From an uncultured Collinsella sp. (GTDB taxonomy: Bacteria; Actinomycetota; Coriobacteriia; Coriobacteriales; Coriobacteriaceae): a DNA stretch of 17,311 nucleotides. Shown here piece by piece: positions 6,614 to 15,700 of this stretch (its first letter is position 1; the number at the start of each line of letters is the position of its first letter). The notes under the pieces are model-generated. The model was given only the letters and a program-made list of their open reading frames with translations. It was not told where the DNA came from and did not search any database. Location: assembly GCA_900752275.1 (NCBI GenBank), contig CAADUS010000133.1, positions 1-17,311 of the forward strand. The letters are read 5' to 3'. The position numbers were made by a program, and so were the translations under genes.

Positions 6614-6647
6614 GTTACGCGGTTTGGCAAAACCGCGTAACCTTTTT
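6614..6647 (+). terminator. Strong intrinsic terminator in plus orientation
   Basis: GTTACGCGGTTT (6614-6625) pairs perfectly with AAACCGCGTAAC (6630-6641) around a 4-base loop, followed by C and TTTTT (6643-6647). Read on the plus strand this is a textbook rho-independent terminator. On the minus strand, the direction of both flanking genes, no U-tract follows the stem. The last two T's lie within the TAA stop codon of the nitrilase-like gene. It could stop an antisense or small plus-strand transcript arising in the gap, or act mainly as a 3'-end hairpin for the minus-strand mRNA. Confidence 0.8.
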
Positions 6648-8619
6648 AGTTCTGCGAGAAGAATGGGAACTGTCGGGGATCAACCGGCGGGTGCGGCATC
6701 GGACCTCCCTGCGGTCCACCCTGGCCGCCCATCATCTTATCGATGGCGTCCTGGACCTCGCCCTCAAACTTCTTCATACCCTCATGCAAACGACGCTGAC
6801 CGTCCTCGGAGCGCAGCTCTTCCATCTGCTCGGGCGAAATACCCAACAGCTCGCCTAATAAGCCCATCATCTCGCCGCGCATACGGTCACTCGTATCGTC
6901 GTCGGCAAAACGGCGCACCTCGGCGCGCGCCAGCGAATCAACCGCCATGCGCTCCTTACCGTTGAGCCCCAGATCGGACCACGCAAGCATGTACGGCCAG
7001 GCGCGTTCGGCAAACGAACGGGCCGAAACGATCGGCGCCGTCGGTAGCATGCGACGAGCAGCCTCACCTTGGCGCACGAGCATCAGCAGCAGCGAGCAGG
7101 CCTCGGGCTTGGCGGCGGCCATCGGGATGTCATCAAAGGGGCGGTTGCGGTCCACGTGCGACTCGAGCGCACCATCGACCTCGCCCGGCTCAAGCCCGCC
7201 CAGCAGCTGCGCCGCGCGATCGAGCATATCAACCGGGCCGGCGAGCGCCGAGAGTGCCTGCGCCAGCACGCGATCCATGCAATCCTCTACCGCGTTGAGC
7301 GTCACGAGCTCTTGGGGCACCACGGCCGAGGTGCGGTTGCGCACGCGTGCCACAAACTCGAGCGTCGACAGATACACGTCGCCAAAGGGCGCAAAATCGC
7401 CCTGGTAGCCGCCGGACAGCGCGGGCGCCGCCAGTGCATACTCAGTCTTGGAAAGCGGGCTCAACGCCATGGCGCCCAGCTCGAGCGCCGTATCCTCGAG
7501 CATCAGGCCCAGCGCGCGCGAACGCAGGCGCTCGGCATCGCCCGCCGACACGTCGCGGTCGAGCACGCGCTCCGCATCCGGCGCATCGCGCTCGACGGTG
7601 CGAATGTGCAGACGCTCAGCGATTGAGCGAACAGCAGAACAGCGGGCGGCCTCGGCCTCCTCCTGCGCCGGCGTAAAGATGCGGTTGCGCCCCAGCACTA
7701 AGCCAATTACGTTACGAGGACCCAAGGCATCGACGGCAAGCGCCGCCAACAGGGACGACGGCAAATCGCCCTCGATCGCCACCACGGCATGCGACGTACC
7801 GTGGGCGCGGGCATTGTCGCGCACGGCAAGCACCAGCGCCTGCCACAACCACTCCTCGGAGCGAAACTGGGGCAGCTCATGGTCCTCCAGGGCATCGAGC
7901 ATCACGCCGCGCTGAATCTCCTGAACCAGCAGGCTCTCCTCAAAACACGGCGCCTGGGCCACCACGCGACCGCAATCGTCGAGCACAAACGACCCGCCGG
8001 TATACACCGACTCGTCATAGGCGCCGACCGGCGCCATGCAGGCAAACCACACGCTGCGCTTGGAGGCGATCTTGCGGTAGGCACCGCTGCGCACGGCGGC
8101 GACGGCGGCGGTCTCGCGATCGGTCATGTCAAACGCGTTGAATTGGAAATAGGCAATGAGGTCGACACCGGTCGGCAGCATCTCGAGCTCGCGATCCAGG
8201 TCAAACACCACGGCGATGCGCACGCCGTCCACGTCAAACACCGGCGGTGCCCAACGTGTGTCGTTGTTCTCACCGCGCTGCAGGGCAATACTTGCGCGCG
8301 CAGGCACCACGCGACCATCCTTAAGCATCATATAGTCAAGCAGGGGCTGGCCCTCAAACGAAACCGCAGCGGGCACGATGCAGATCATATCGAGCTCTTG
8401 GATGCGCTCGGCAACGCCCGTCAGGCCCGTCAGCATATCGTGCTCAAAATCGGCAGCGCCCACCAGGCTGCCCGGCATGGCACCCATAAAGAGCGGGGCC
8501 GGAACGCACAGCACGCGCGCGCCGCGCTCATGGGCCAGGCGAGCCTGGTCCTCGATGCGGCCGCAAATGCCCTCGATGTCACCCAAGCGCATATCGATCT
8601 GTGCAAGTGCGAGCTTCAT
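6646..8619 (-). CDS. NAD synthetase-like protein (nitrilase fold plus NadE fold) with degenerate active sites
   Basis: Of 657 residues, about 1-235 follow the carbon-nitrogen hydrolase (nitrilase) pattern of the glutaminase half of glutamine-dependent NAD synthetase: LALAQIDMRLGDIEG at the start and TGGSFVLDDCGRVVAQAP near the end. About 250-440 follow the synthetase half: WLWQALVLAVRDNAR, LLAALAVDALGPRNVIGLVLG and LSPLSKTEYALAAPALSGG. The key residues are missing. The family FPE glutamate becomes V39-P40-A41, the lysine block is unrecognisable (VPARASIALQ), and the cysteine of ICED is replaced in AVVFDLD (137-142). The PP-loop SGGxDS becomes EGDLPS (283-288). A C-terminal tail of about 200 residues ends in a Gly/Pro-rich segment. 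The ATG has GAAAGGG at good spacing. Probably a paralogue with a regulatory or binding role, not a working NadE. The fold call is fairly sure; the function is unknown. Confidence 0.85.
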   Translation of the reverse strand: MKLALAQIDMRLGDIEGICGRIEDQARLAHERGARVLCVPAPLFMGAMPGSLVGAADFEHDMLTGLTGVAERIQELDMICIVPAAVSFEGQPLLDYMMLKDGRVVPARASIALQRGENNDTRWAPPVFDVDGVRIAVVFDLDRELEMLPTGVDLIAYFQFNAFDMTDRETAAVAAVRSGAYRKIASKRSVWFACMAPVGAYDESVYTGGSFVLDDCGRVVAQAPCFEESLLVQEIQRGVMLDALEDHELPQFRSEEWLWQALVLAVRDNARAHGTSHAVVAIEGDLPSSLLAALAVDALGPRNVIGLVLGRNRIFTPAQEEAEAARCSAVRSIAERLHIRTVERDAPDAERVLDRDVSAGDAERLRSRALGLMLEDTALELGAMALSPLSKTEYALAAPALSGGYQGDFAPFGDVYLSTLEFVARVRNRTSAVVPQELVTLNAVEDCMDRVLAQALSALAGPVDMLDRAAQLLGGLEPGEVDGALESHVDRNRPFDDIPMAAAKPEACSLLLMLVRQGEAARRMLPTAPIVSARSFAERAWPYMLAWSDLGLNGKERMAVDSLARAEVRRFADDDTSDRMRGEMMGLLGELLGISPEQMEELRSEDGQRRLHEGMKKFEGEVQDAIDKMMGGQGGPQGGPMPHPPVDPRQFPFFSQN

Positions 8620-8658
8620 GGCCCAGCCCTTTCCGTCGTAAATCGTCGTTGTCGTAGT

Positions 8659-8690
8659 AAAAGCGCCGGCCGCATAATGCAGCCGGCGCT
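8659..8690 (-). terminator. Intrinsic terminator after the superoxide reductase gene
   Basis: On the minus strand AGCGCCGGC (8690-8682) pairs perfectly with GCCGGCGCT (8670-8662) around an 11-base loop, and TTT follows (8661-8659; four T's counting the stem end). The 9-bp GC stem lies 46 bases after the superoxide reductase stop. The U-tract is short, so termination may be partial. That would allow read-through to the nitrilase-like gene, whose ATG is only 40 bases beyond the terminator with no evident promoter of its own. Confidence 0.65.
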
Positions 8691-8736
8691 CGCATGTGCA
8701 TATGCTAGCTATGATACCCCGAGCGGGGGCGCGCTC

Positions 8737-9099
8737 CTAGAACGTCGCGGACCACAGCCCATGCAGGTTGCAGTAGGCATAGACAGTACCGGTCTTGGAG
8801 CCGCCAGCGAAAAACGTCGTGGGCTTCATGCCGGGCTCAAGGTAATGGACCTCCAGGCGGCCCTCGGCCTCAAGCGCGATCCACTCGATGTAGTGCTCGG
8901 GCAGCATGGGGTGCTCCGTCGAGCCCACGCGCGCGCGAATGACGTGGCCGTCGCGCTCGATCTCGACAACAGGCACGTGCTTCTCGTGCGCCGCATCCTC
9001 GGTGTTTGCCGTCAGCTCCGTGCAGCCGGCAGGGGTCGCAACGCCGTCGCCAAGGGCGGCAACGAGCTTGCCGTCGGAGTCCTTAAAGAATTTCGCCAT
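8737..9099 (-). CDS. Superoxide reductase (desulfoferrodoxin family) lacking the rubredoxin-like iron centre
   Basis: The enzyme reduces superoxide to hydrogen peroxide in the cytoplasm, using a mononuclear iron centre, and is common in anaerobes. The ATG at 9099 gives 120 residues and is preceded by AAAGGAG six bases away; the longer open frame upstream has no conserved content. The catalytic centre is complete: E39-K40-H41 in HEKHVPVVE, H63 in STEHPM, H69 in EHYIEW, and C110 with H113 in YCNLHGLW. The N-terminal 35 residues sit where desulfoferrodoxins carry the CxxC...CC centre I, but only one cysteine (C26) remains, so this is a one-iron enzyme resembling the class III type. It is flanked by a terminator and is probably monocistronic. 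The electron donor (rubredoxin) is not in the window. Confidence 0.93.
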   Translation of the reverse strand: MAKFFKDSDGKLVAALGDGVATPAGCTELTANTEDAAHEKHVPVVEIERDGHVIRARVGSTEHPMLPEHYIEWIALEAEGRLEVHYLEPGMKPTTFFAGGSKTGTVYAYCNLHGLWSATF

Positions 9100-9149
9100 G
9101 ATGTTCTCCTTTGCTGATGTGCCAATATTCCTGATGCTTCTTATGCCCA

Positions 9150-9179
9150 AAGGTAGGCGAACCATCCACGGCATGGCAA
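9150..9179 (-). promoter_or_regulatory. Possible promoter of the superoxide reductase gene
   Basis: On the minus strand TTGCCA (9179-9174, five of six consensus bases) is followed after 18 bases by TACCTT (9155-9150), a weak -10. The leader to the ATG would be about 45 bases. Nothing else in the 166-base gap looks better, and no clear terminator for the upstream SNF2 gene is visible there. Confidence 0.3.
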
Positions 9180-9265
9180 ATGAACACATATCGAGGGGCT
9201 CGGCAGAGTCCAGGGCGCTCAGGCAATTCCGAGTACCTGTCCTGGCACCCATCGGCATGCGCAAG

Positions 9266-12200
9266 TTAGCGACCGTCGCCACCGAGCAGTGCCAGAACAT
9301 CCTCGCGCGTGAACAGTGCCGATGAGATGCCATCGCCGCCGAGCACGCTGTTAACCAGATCGCGCTTGGACTCCTGCATCTGCATAATGCGCTCCTCGAT
9401 CGTGTCCTTGGCGATGAGCTTGTACACGGTCACGGTGTGCTGCTGGCCAATGCGGTGGGCGCGATCGGTCGCCTGGTCCTGCGCGGCCACGTTCCACCAC
9501 GGGTCGTAGTGGATGACCACGTCGGCAGCCGTCAAATTAAGGCCAACACCGCCCGCCTTGAGCGAAATCAAGAACACCGGCACCTCGCCTGCCTGGAACT
9601 GCGCAACCATCTTGGCGCGGCTCTCCTTAGACGAAGCGCCCGTGAGCTTAAGGAAGGCGATGTCCTCCTTAGACAGGCGCTTGCCGATGATATCGAGCAT
9701 ACCCGTAAACTGGCTGAACAACAGGATGCGATGCCCGCCGTCGAGTGCGCCGTGCACGAGCTCCATGCACGTATCGAGTTTGGCGCTCCCCGCCTTGTAA
9801 TCCTCGTAGTGTAGACGCGGGTCGCAGCAGATCTGGCGCAGCTTGGTGAGCTCGGCGAGCACCTTGAGCTTATCTTTCTTAAACTCCCCGGCCTCGCGGT
9901 GCTGCACCTGCTGGGCGATGCGGTCTTGGTTGGCCAGGTAGAGCTTGCGCTGTTCGCCGGCAAGCTGTGCCATCACCGTATCCTCGATCTTCTCGGGCAG
10001 ATCGGCCACCACATCTTCCTTGACGCGACGCAGCACAAACGGCGACACGAGCGCCTGCAGACGAGCGGCACTGTCGCCCTCGGCATGCTCGACGGGGCTC
10101 TCAAAGCGCTTGGCAAATGAGTCGCGCGTGCCCAGAAGACCCGGCATCAAAAAGTCGAAGATACTCCAAAGCTCGGACAGGCGGTTTTCGATGGGCGTGC
10201 CCGTCAAGGCAAAGCGCACGCCGGCCGGCAGGCGCTTTGCAGCGCGAGCCACCTGGGTGAGCGGGTTTTTAATGTACTGGGCCTCGTCGAGCACTACGCG
10301 GGCAAAGTCCTGCTCGACATATTCGTCGATGTCGCGACGCATGAGGTCATACGACGTCACGACCACGTTGTGCTCGGCGGCACCGGCAATTTGCACGCGA
10401 CGCTGGGCCTTGGCGCCCACGATGGCGCACACATCAATCGAGGGGGCGAAGCGCTCCAACTCGGCAGCCCAGTTGTACACGAGCGACGCGGGGCATACCA
10501 CGAGCGTGGGCTTGGTGTCCCCCGCCTCCACGCGCGCCAGAATGTGAGCGATCATCTGCAGCGTTTTGCCCAGACCCATATCATCGGCCAAAATGCCGCC
10601 AAGGCCCAGATGCTCGAGCGAGCCGAGCCACTGGTAGCCGTCGACCTGATAGCCGCGCAGTGTGGCCTTGAGCGAGACCGGCACCGTAAAGTCCATCTTG
10701 CCGAGCGTATCCAAGCGCTCGACGGTGCGACGGAATGCAGCGTCGCGATCGGCTTCGAGCTCGGGCGTGCGCGCAAGCATGTTGTCGACGAACAGGGTAC
10801 TCGATGCGGGAAGCGACACGCCGTCGAGCAGGTCGACGGCATCGACGCCCAGGTCCTCGGCAAGGCCAAACGCAGCGCGGGCACCTTCATCCAGGCGAAC
10901 GATGTCGCCGGACGTAAGGCGCGCGAACGCCTGGTGGCGCTTATACGAGTCCAGATAGATGGCAAGGTCGCCCGCCGAAAGCCCGCTCGCACCCAGCTCG
11001 ACGTCGAGCAAGTTACTCTTGACGGTGGCGCGCACCGAGAGCTTGGGCGCAGGGCGGACCGAAATCTGGCGCAGGCGGTCGCTGAGCATGACCTCTCCAA
11101 GCTCAGACAGGGCAGACAGGCCCTCGGTCAGCAAGTGGAACAGGCTCTCGTCATCGCGCTCCTCAAACGCCAGGCCGCCCTCGCGGAAATCAAAGTACAG
11201 GGCAGCCGTGTCCATAACGCGAAACTCCGCCAGCGTATCGCGGGGCGGAACGCCGGGGCGTTGCTCTTCGAAAGGACTGCCCGGAGCACCAAGACTAAAG
11301 AGATCTGCCGACCAATCGCCGTAGGCCACCGTAATCTTGCAGGTCACAAGGCCATCGTCGACGCCAATCGCCATGGCAAAACTCGGCTCGGGCGCCACGG
11401 CGTCAAGTACGGCGGGAGCGGTCAGGTCGGTGTAGTCGCGCAAGATCGGCAGCGCCATGCGGCAGAACTCGCCCACCTGGTCGGCGGCGATATGGACCGG
11501 CGTGCGGCAGGGCAACAAGTGCGATAGGAACGGCGCCGCATGCTGGGCAAACGCCGTGTCGGTACGGCGCGCGCGGCGCGTATCGACCAGATAGGCTGCG
11601 TCACCAGCGACAAAGCAGTACGTATCGGCCGGCAGGCGCAAGTCGTAGCTGCCTCCCGCCGCCGGTGCAATCTTGGCGGCAAGGAGCGGCGGGCGCTTAG
11701 CCGGGACTTCGCCCTCCCCCTGCGGCGACGGCTCGACTGCCACCTCGTAGGCGCGATGCGTCGTCGTTCCCCGCGACCAAGCAGGCTCAAAGGACATGGT
11801 CCTGCCGCGCAGCAGGTCCAGCACGGACACGATGGAATGCTCGGATACCGGCAACTGACGCTCGGCGACAAAACCGTTGCGGACAAAGTCATACGACGCC
11901 GAGCGCGGGCTCGTAATATCGCCTAGGTAGGCGACCGTCATTGCGATAAAGTCGAGCAGCTTTGTCGACACGTCATCGAAAGCCTCGGGCACATGGGCAA
12001 ACGTAAGCTTCTTGCCATAGGAGAACGTACCGCCGCGCACATAGGCATCGGCCATGCCGTCGATATCCTTAACCACGTAGGACACCGAACCGCTACGAAT
12101 GCGAAACTCGAGCGCCCAGTTAAAACGATCGGCAAACAGCGGATTGTAGTACGGCACCAACGAGGGCTCCAGCACCGCTTTGGGCGCATCGGGGTCAATG

Positions 12201-12739
12201 GTGCCGGCGAGCTTGCGACGCATGACCGCGAGCTCGTCCATGCGCGCGTCCGAAAGATCGGAAAGCGCCGCCACAAGGCTCGGGCTCGTGGGGACGGGCG
12301 CCGGGAAGGGAAAGTTGGGGTTGACCGCAGATGCGGTGGGCGCGGGGCGCGTGGGCTGCTTGGACTGTGCGGGCGGTACTGTAAACGTGCGGACCGGCGT
12401 GCGCAAACCCTCGACGGGCTCGGCGCCACTGGCATCCAGATACGCCAGCGCCGTGGCGATGGCGTGCTTGCACATGCCGGAATAGCGGAAGGCGGCGGGG
12501 CAATCGCAGTCGTAGTCGATAACCTCGTGCTCGTCCATGTCGAGCGCCACGTGCGTCTTGTACAGGTCGCCGCGCGAGCCGCGCACCGAGCCCTCGATGT
12601 TCACGTTTTTGGAGAAGCGCGAGCCGGAGTCCTCAAACGACAGCACGGCACCGTTGAGCATGAGCGAACGCCCCTTCATAAAGGTGCCGCTCAACGCCGC
12701 CTCTTTGCGAAGCGCCTGCACAAACGTCCCCTGTGCCAT
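9266..12739 (-). CDS. SNF2-family helicase with N-terminal SWIM zinc finger
   Basis: This is a DNA-dependent ATPase/translocase of the SWI2/SNF2 superfamily (1157 residues). The ATG at 12739 has GGAGG five bases upstream; an in-frame TTG 30 bases earlier has no such support. A SWIM finger lies at about 72-97, with C78, C80, C90 and H92 (CDC...CKH). About 600 residues of poorly conserved bacterial SNF2-associated sequence follow. The helicase core begins near 700: Walker A DDMGLGKTLQ (about 720-730), motif II VLDEAQYIKNP (about 817-827), motif III ALTGTPIENRLSELW, and in the C-terminal lobe LFSQFTGMLDIIGKRL, SLKAGGVGLNL and DRAHRIGQ. All helicase motifs are intact. It starts 38 bases after the dnaE stop, so it is probably co-transcribed with it, suggesting a role in replication or nucleoprotein remodelling. 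The substrate is unknown. Confidence 0.95.
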   Translation of the reverse strand: MAQGTFVQALRKEAALSGTFMKGRSLMLNGAVLSFEDSGSRFSKNVNIEGSVRGSRGDLYKTHVALDMDEHEVIDYDCDCPAAFRYSGMCKHAIATALAYLDASGAEPVEGLRTPVRTFTVPPAQSKQPTRPAPTASAVNPNFPFPAPVPTSPSLVAALSDLSDARMDELAVMRRKLAGTIDPDAPKAVLEPSLVPYYNPLFADRFNWALEFRIRSGSVSYVVKDIDGMADAYVRGGTFSYGKKLTFAHVPEAFDDVSTKLLDFIAMTVAYLGDITSPRSASYDFVRNGFVAERQLPVSEHSIVSVLDLLRGRTMSFEPAWSRGTTTHRAYEVAVEPSPQGEGEVPAKRPPLLAAKIAPAAGGSYDLRLPADTYCFVAGDAAYLVDTRRARRTDTAFAQHAAPFLSHLLPCRTPVHIAADQVGEFCRMALPILRDYTDLTAPAVLDAVAPEPSFAMAIGVDDGLVTCKITVAYGDWSADLFSLGAPGSPFEEQRPGVPPRDTLAEFRVMDTAALYFDFREGGLAFEERDDESLFHLLTEGLSALSELGEVMLSDRLRQISVRPAPKLSVRATVKSNLLDVELGASGLSAGDLAIYLDSYKRHQAFARLTSGDIVRLDEGARAAFGLAEDLGVDAVDLLDGVSLPASSTLFVDNMLARTPELEADRDAAFRRTVERLDTLGKMDFTVPVSLKATLRGYQVDGYQWLGSLEHLGLGGILADDMGLGKTLQMIAHILARVEAGDTKPTLVVCPASLVYNWAAELERFAPSIDVCAIVGAKAQRRVQIAGAAEHNVVVTSYDLMRRDIDEYVEQDFARVVLDEAQYIKNPLTQVARAAKRLPAGVRFALTGTPIENRLSELWSIFDFLMPGLLGTRDSFAKRFESPVEHAEGDSAARLQALVSPFVLRRVKEDVVADLPEKIEDTVMAQLAGEQRKLYLANQDRIAQQVQHREAGEFKKDKLKVLAELTKLRQICCDPRLHYEDYKAGSAKLDTCMELVHGALDGGHRILLFSQFTGMLDIIGKRLSKEDIAFLKLTGASSKESRAKMVAQFQAGEVPVFLISLKAGGVGLNLTAADVVIHYDPWWNVAAQDQATDRAHRIGQQHTVTVYKLIAKDTIEERIMQMQESKRDLVNSVLGGDGISSALFTREDVLALLGGDGR

Positions 12740-12777
12740 CACTTCCTCCAATCTCGCGCGGACCAGCAAGGTCGCCC

Positions 12778-15700
12778 TTAGATCACCGTCACGCGACCCT
12801 GGTTACCCACGATGGCTTTTGCCTCTGCCAACAGCGGAATCGAGCGTGCGTTGACCTTGGCCGGCACCTCGGCACGCAGCACACGCCCGTCCACCTGCTC
12901 GATAAAGATCTCCACGCGGTCGCCGCCCGGGTTGGCGGTAAGCACCGTGGCAAGACGCGCCATATTGCCCTGGCTAAAGCGGCTGTTGGGCACCATGACC
13001 TCAAACACCTTGGGCTTGTTGTTCTCCTCATTAAGCTCCAGTGGCACGATCTCCTGCGCGATGATCTGATCGCCGCGGTCCGAGCGCTCAAGCTTGCCCT
13101 TAATGCGCACAAACGCATCGGACAGCTGCGCGCCGGTCTCGGGATCGACCTCGCCGTACAGGTACCCCTCGGCCTCCTTGTAGGTCTTGGGGAACACCAC
13201 GACCGTGGCCTCACCTTCCATGTCCTCGAGCTGCACGATGCCCATGGGGTCGCCGTTTTTGGTCACGCGCTTGGACACGCTCGAGACCATACCGGCCCAC
13301 CACAGCGCCTTGCCCTCGGGAATCTCCTGGTTGATGGTACCGCCCGTGGGGTTTTGCACCTCGTAACCGGTGTCGATCTGCGAGAACGAGAAGTCGCGCG
13401 CCTTGGCTAGCGCATACTCAAACGGGCGCAACGGGTGGTCCGAGACATAGATGCCCAGAACCTCCTTCTCCTGGCTCAGCTTAAGGTGGCGGTCCCACTC
13501 CTGGCCGTCCGGATCGGGCACGCTCACCTCAAAGCCCGAGCCCTCAACGTCGCCGAACATATCGAAGAACGACGTCTGGCCGCTCGCGCGATCCTTTTGG
13601 CGCTTCACGGCGGCATCGATGATGTTCTCGGGGTTGTTCTTATCCACAAAGTGCATCATCTGGCGACGCGGATACCCCGTGGAGTCGAAGGCGCCTGCCT
13701 TGATGAGCGATTCGATCACGCGACGGTTGGCCTGGCTCGAGTCCACGCGCTCGACAAAGTCGTGCAGCGTCTTAAACGGGCCGCCCGCCTCACGCTCGGC
13801 GATAATCGCCTGCGCCACGCCAGTGCCCACGCCGCGGATGCCGGCCAGACCAAAGCGCACGCCCTCCTTGGTAGCCGTGAACTCGGTACCGGACTCGTTG
13901 ACATCTGGCGACAGCACGGGGATGCCGTCGTGGCGGCACGCCGAGACGTAATGAACGATCTTGTCGGTCTTGCCCGTGTAGGACGTCAGAACGGCCGCCA
14001 TGTACTCGTGCGGATAGTGCGCCTTGAGCCACGCCGTCTGCATAACCAGGATGGCGTAGCCGGCGGAGTGCGACTTGTTAAAGGCGTAAGACGCGAACTC
14101 GAGAACATCGTCCCAAATCTTCTGGGCGACCTCGCGCGTGTAGTTGTTCTTGATAGCACCGTTCATCCAGTGGTCGTAGGTGGTCTCGTCCGAGCCATCC
14201 TCCCAGTGGAGCACCGTCGACGTGAGCAGCTTGATCTTTTTCTTAGCCACGGGCTTACGGATACGCGAGTCCGATTCGCCCTTGGAGAAGCCGCACATCT
14301 CGACGGAGATGAGCATAACCTGCTCCTGGTAGACCATGGTGCCGTAGGTTTCGCCCAGGATGTCGTCCAGGCGGTCGTCGTAGGAGACGGCCGGCTCCTT
14401 GCCGTTCATACGGTTGATGTAGGACGAAACCATGCCGGCGCCCAGCGGGCCCGGGCGGTACAGAGCGATCAATGCCACGACGTGCTTGTACTCGGTGGGC
14501 TTCATGTTCTTGATCGTGGCCGTCATGCCGGCGGACTCGACCTGGAAGACGCCGGCGGTGTGGCCGGAGCCCATGAGCTTAAAGATCTCGGGATCGTCAA
14601 AGGGAATCTCTTCCTCTTTGATGTCGATGCCGAAGTTCTTCTTGATGTTTGCCTTAGCCTTGGAGATAACCGTCAGCGTGCGCAGGCCCAGGAAGTCCAT
14701 CTTGAGCAGGCCCATGTCGGCAACGGTATGGCCCTCGTACTGGGTAATCTCGACGCCGCCCTTGGTGTCGAGCTTGGTGGGCACATGCTCGTTGACGGGG
14801 TCGCGGCAGATCAGAACGGCGCACGCGTGCACGCCCTCGCCACGGGTGAGGCCCTCAATCGAGAGCGCCGTGTCGATGATGCGGCGGGCGTCGTCGTCCT
14901 TTTTATAGGCCTCGGCAAAGTCGGGGTTAAACAGATCCTCTTTGCCGGGTTGTTTTTCGAGCACCTGCTTGAGCTTGACCTTGGGGTCGCTCGAGACCAT
15001 CTTGGACAGGCGCTGGCCCATGTAGACCGGGTAGTCCAGGACGCGCGCGGCGTCGTTGATGGCCTGCTTGGCCTTAATGGTCGAGTAGGTGATGACGTGG
15101 GTGACCTTCTCGGGGCCGTAGAGCTGGCGAACGTGCTCCACGACCTCGAGGCGCCGCTCATCGTCGAAGTCCATATCGATATCGGGCATCTCGGTACGCT
15201 GCGGGGACAGGAACCTCTCGAACATCAGGCCGTTCTCGAGCGGGTCAAACGCGGTGATGTTCATGGCGTAGGCGACGATAGCGCCGGCGGCCGAGCCACG
15301 GCCGGGGCCGACGCCGATGCCGTTGTCCTTAGCCCATTGCACGTACTCGGCGACGATCAAAAAGTAGGCGGCAAAGCCCTTGTCGCAGATGACCTTGTAT
15401 TCGTACTCAAAGCGCTCTTTGATGTTGACGCCGCCGATCTCGCGCGTGGCCCAGTCGTCACCGTAGTGCTGGCGCAGGCCCTTCTCGCACTCGCGGCGGA
15501 ACTGGCTCTCGTGCGTCTCGCCGGGATCGAGCAACGGGAAGCGCGGCAGGATGATGGAGTCCCAGTCCAGTTCCACGTAGCACTTGTCGGCAATCTCGAG
15601 CGTGTTGTCACAGGCCTCGGGGCAATACGGGAACATCGCCCGCATCTCCTCCTCGGTCTTCATATAAAACTCCGAGCCGGTCATGCGCATGCGGTTGGGG

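Noticed and set aside
6433..6630. 65-codon minus-strand frame in the nitrilase-ruvC gap
   Set aside because: It is composed mostly of the palindromic element. The peptide is Arg/Ser-rich with no ribosome binding site of note, so the structure explains the region better than coding.
7789..9117. 442-codon plus-strand frame across the NAD synthetase-like and superoxide reductase genes
   Set aside because: It spans two well-supported minus-strand genes and a terminator, and its translation is His/Ala/Gly-rich with no family resemblance.
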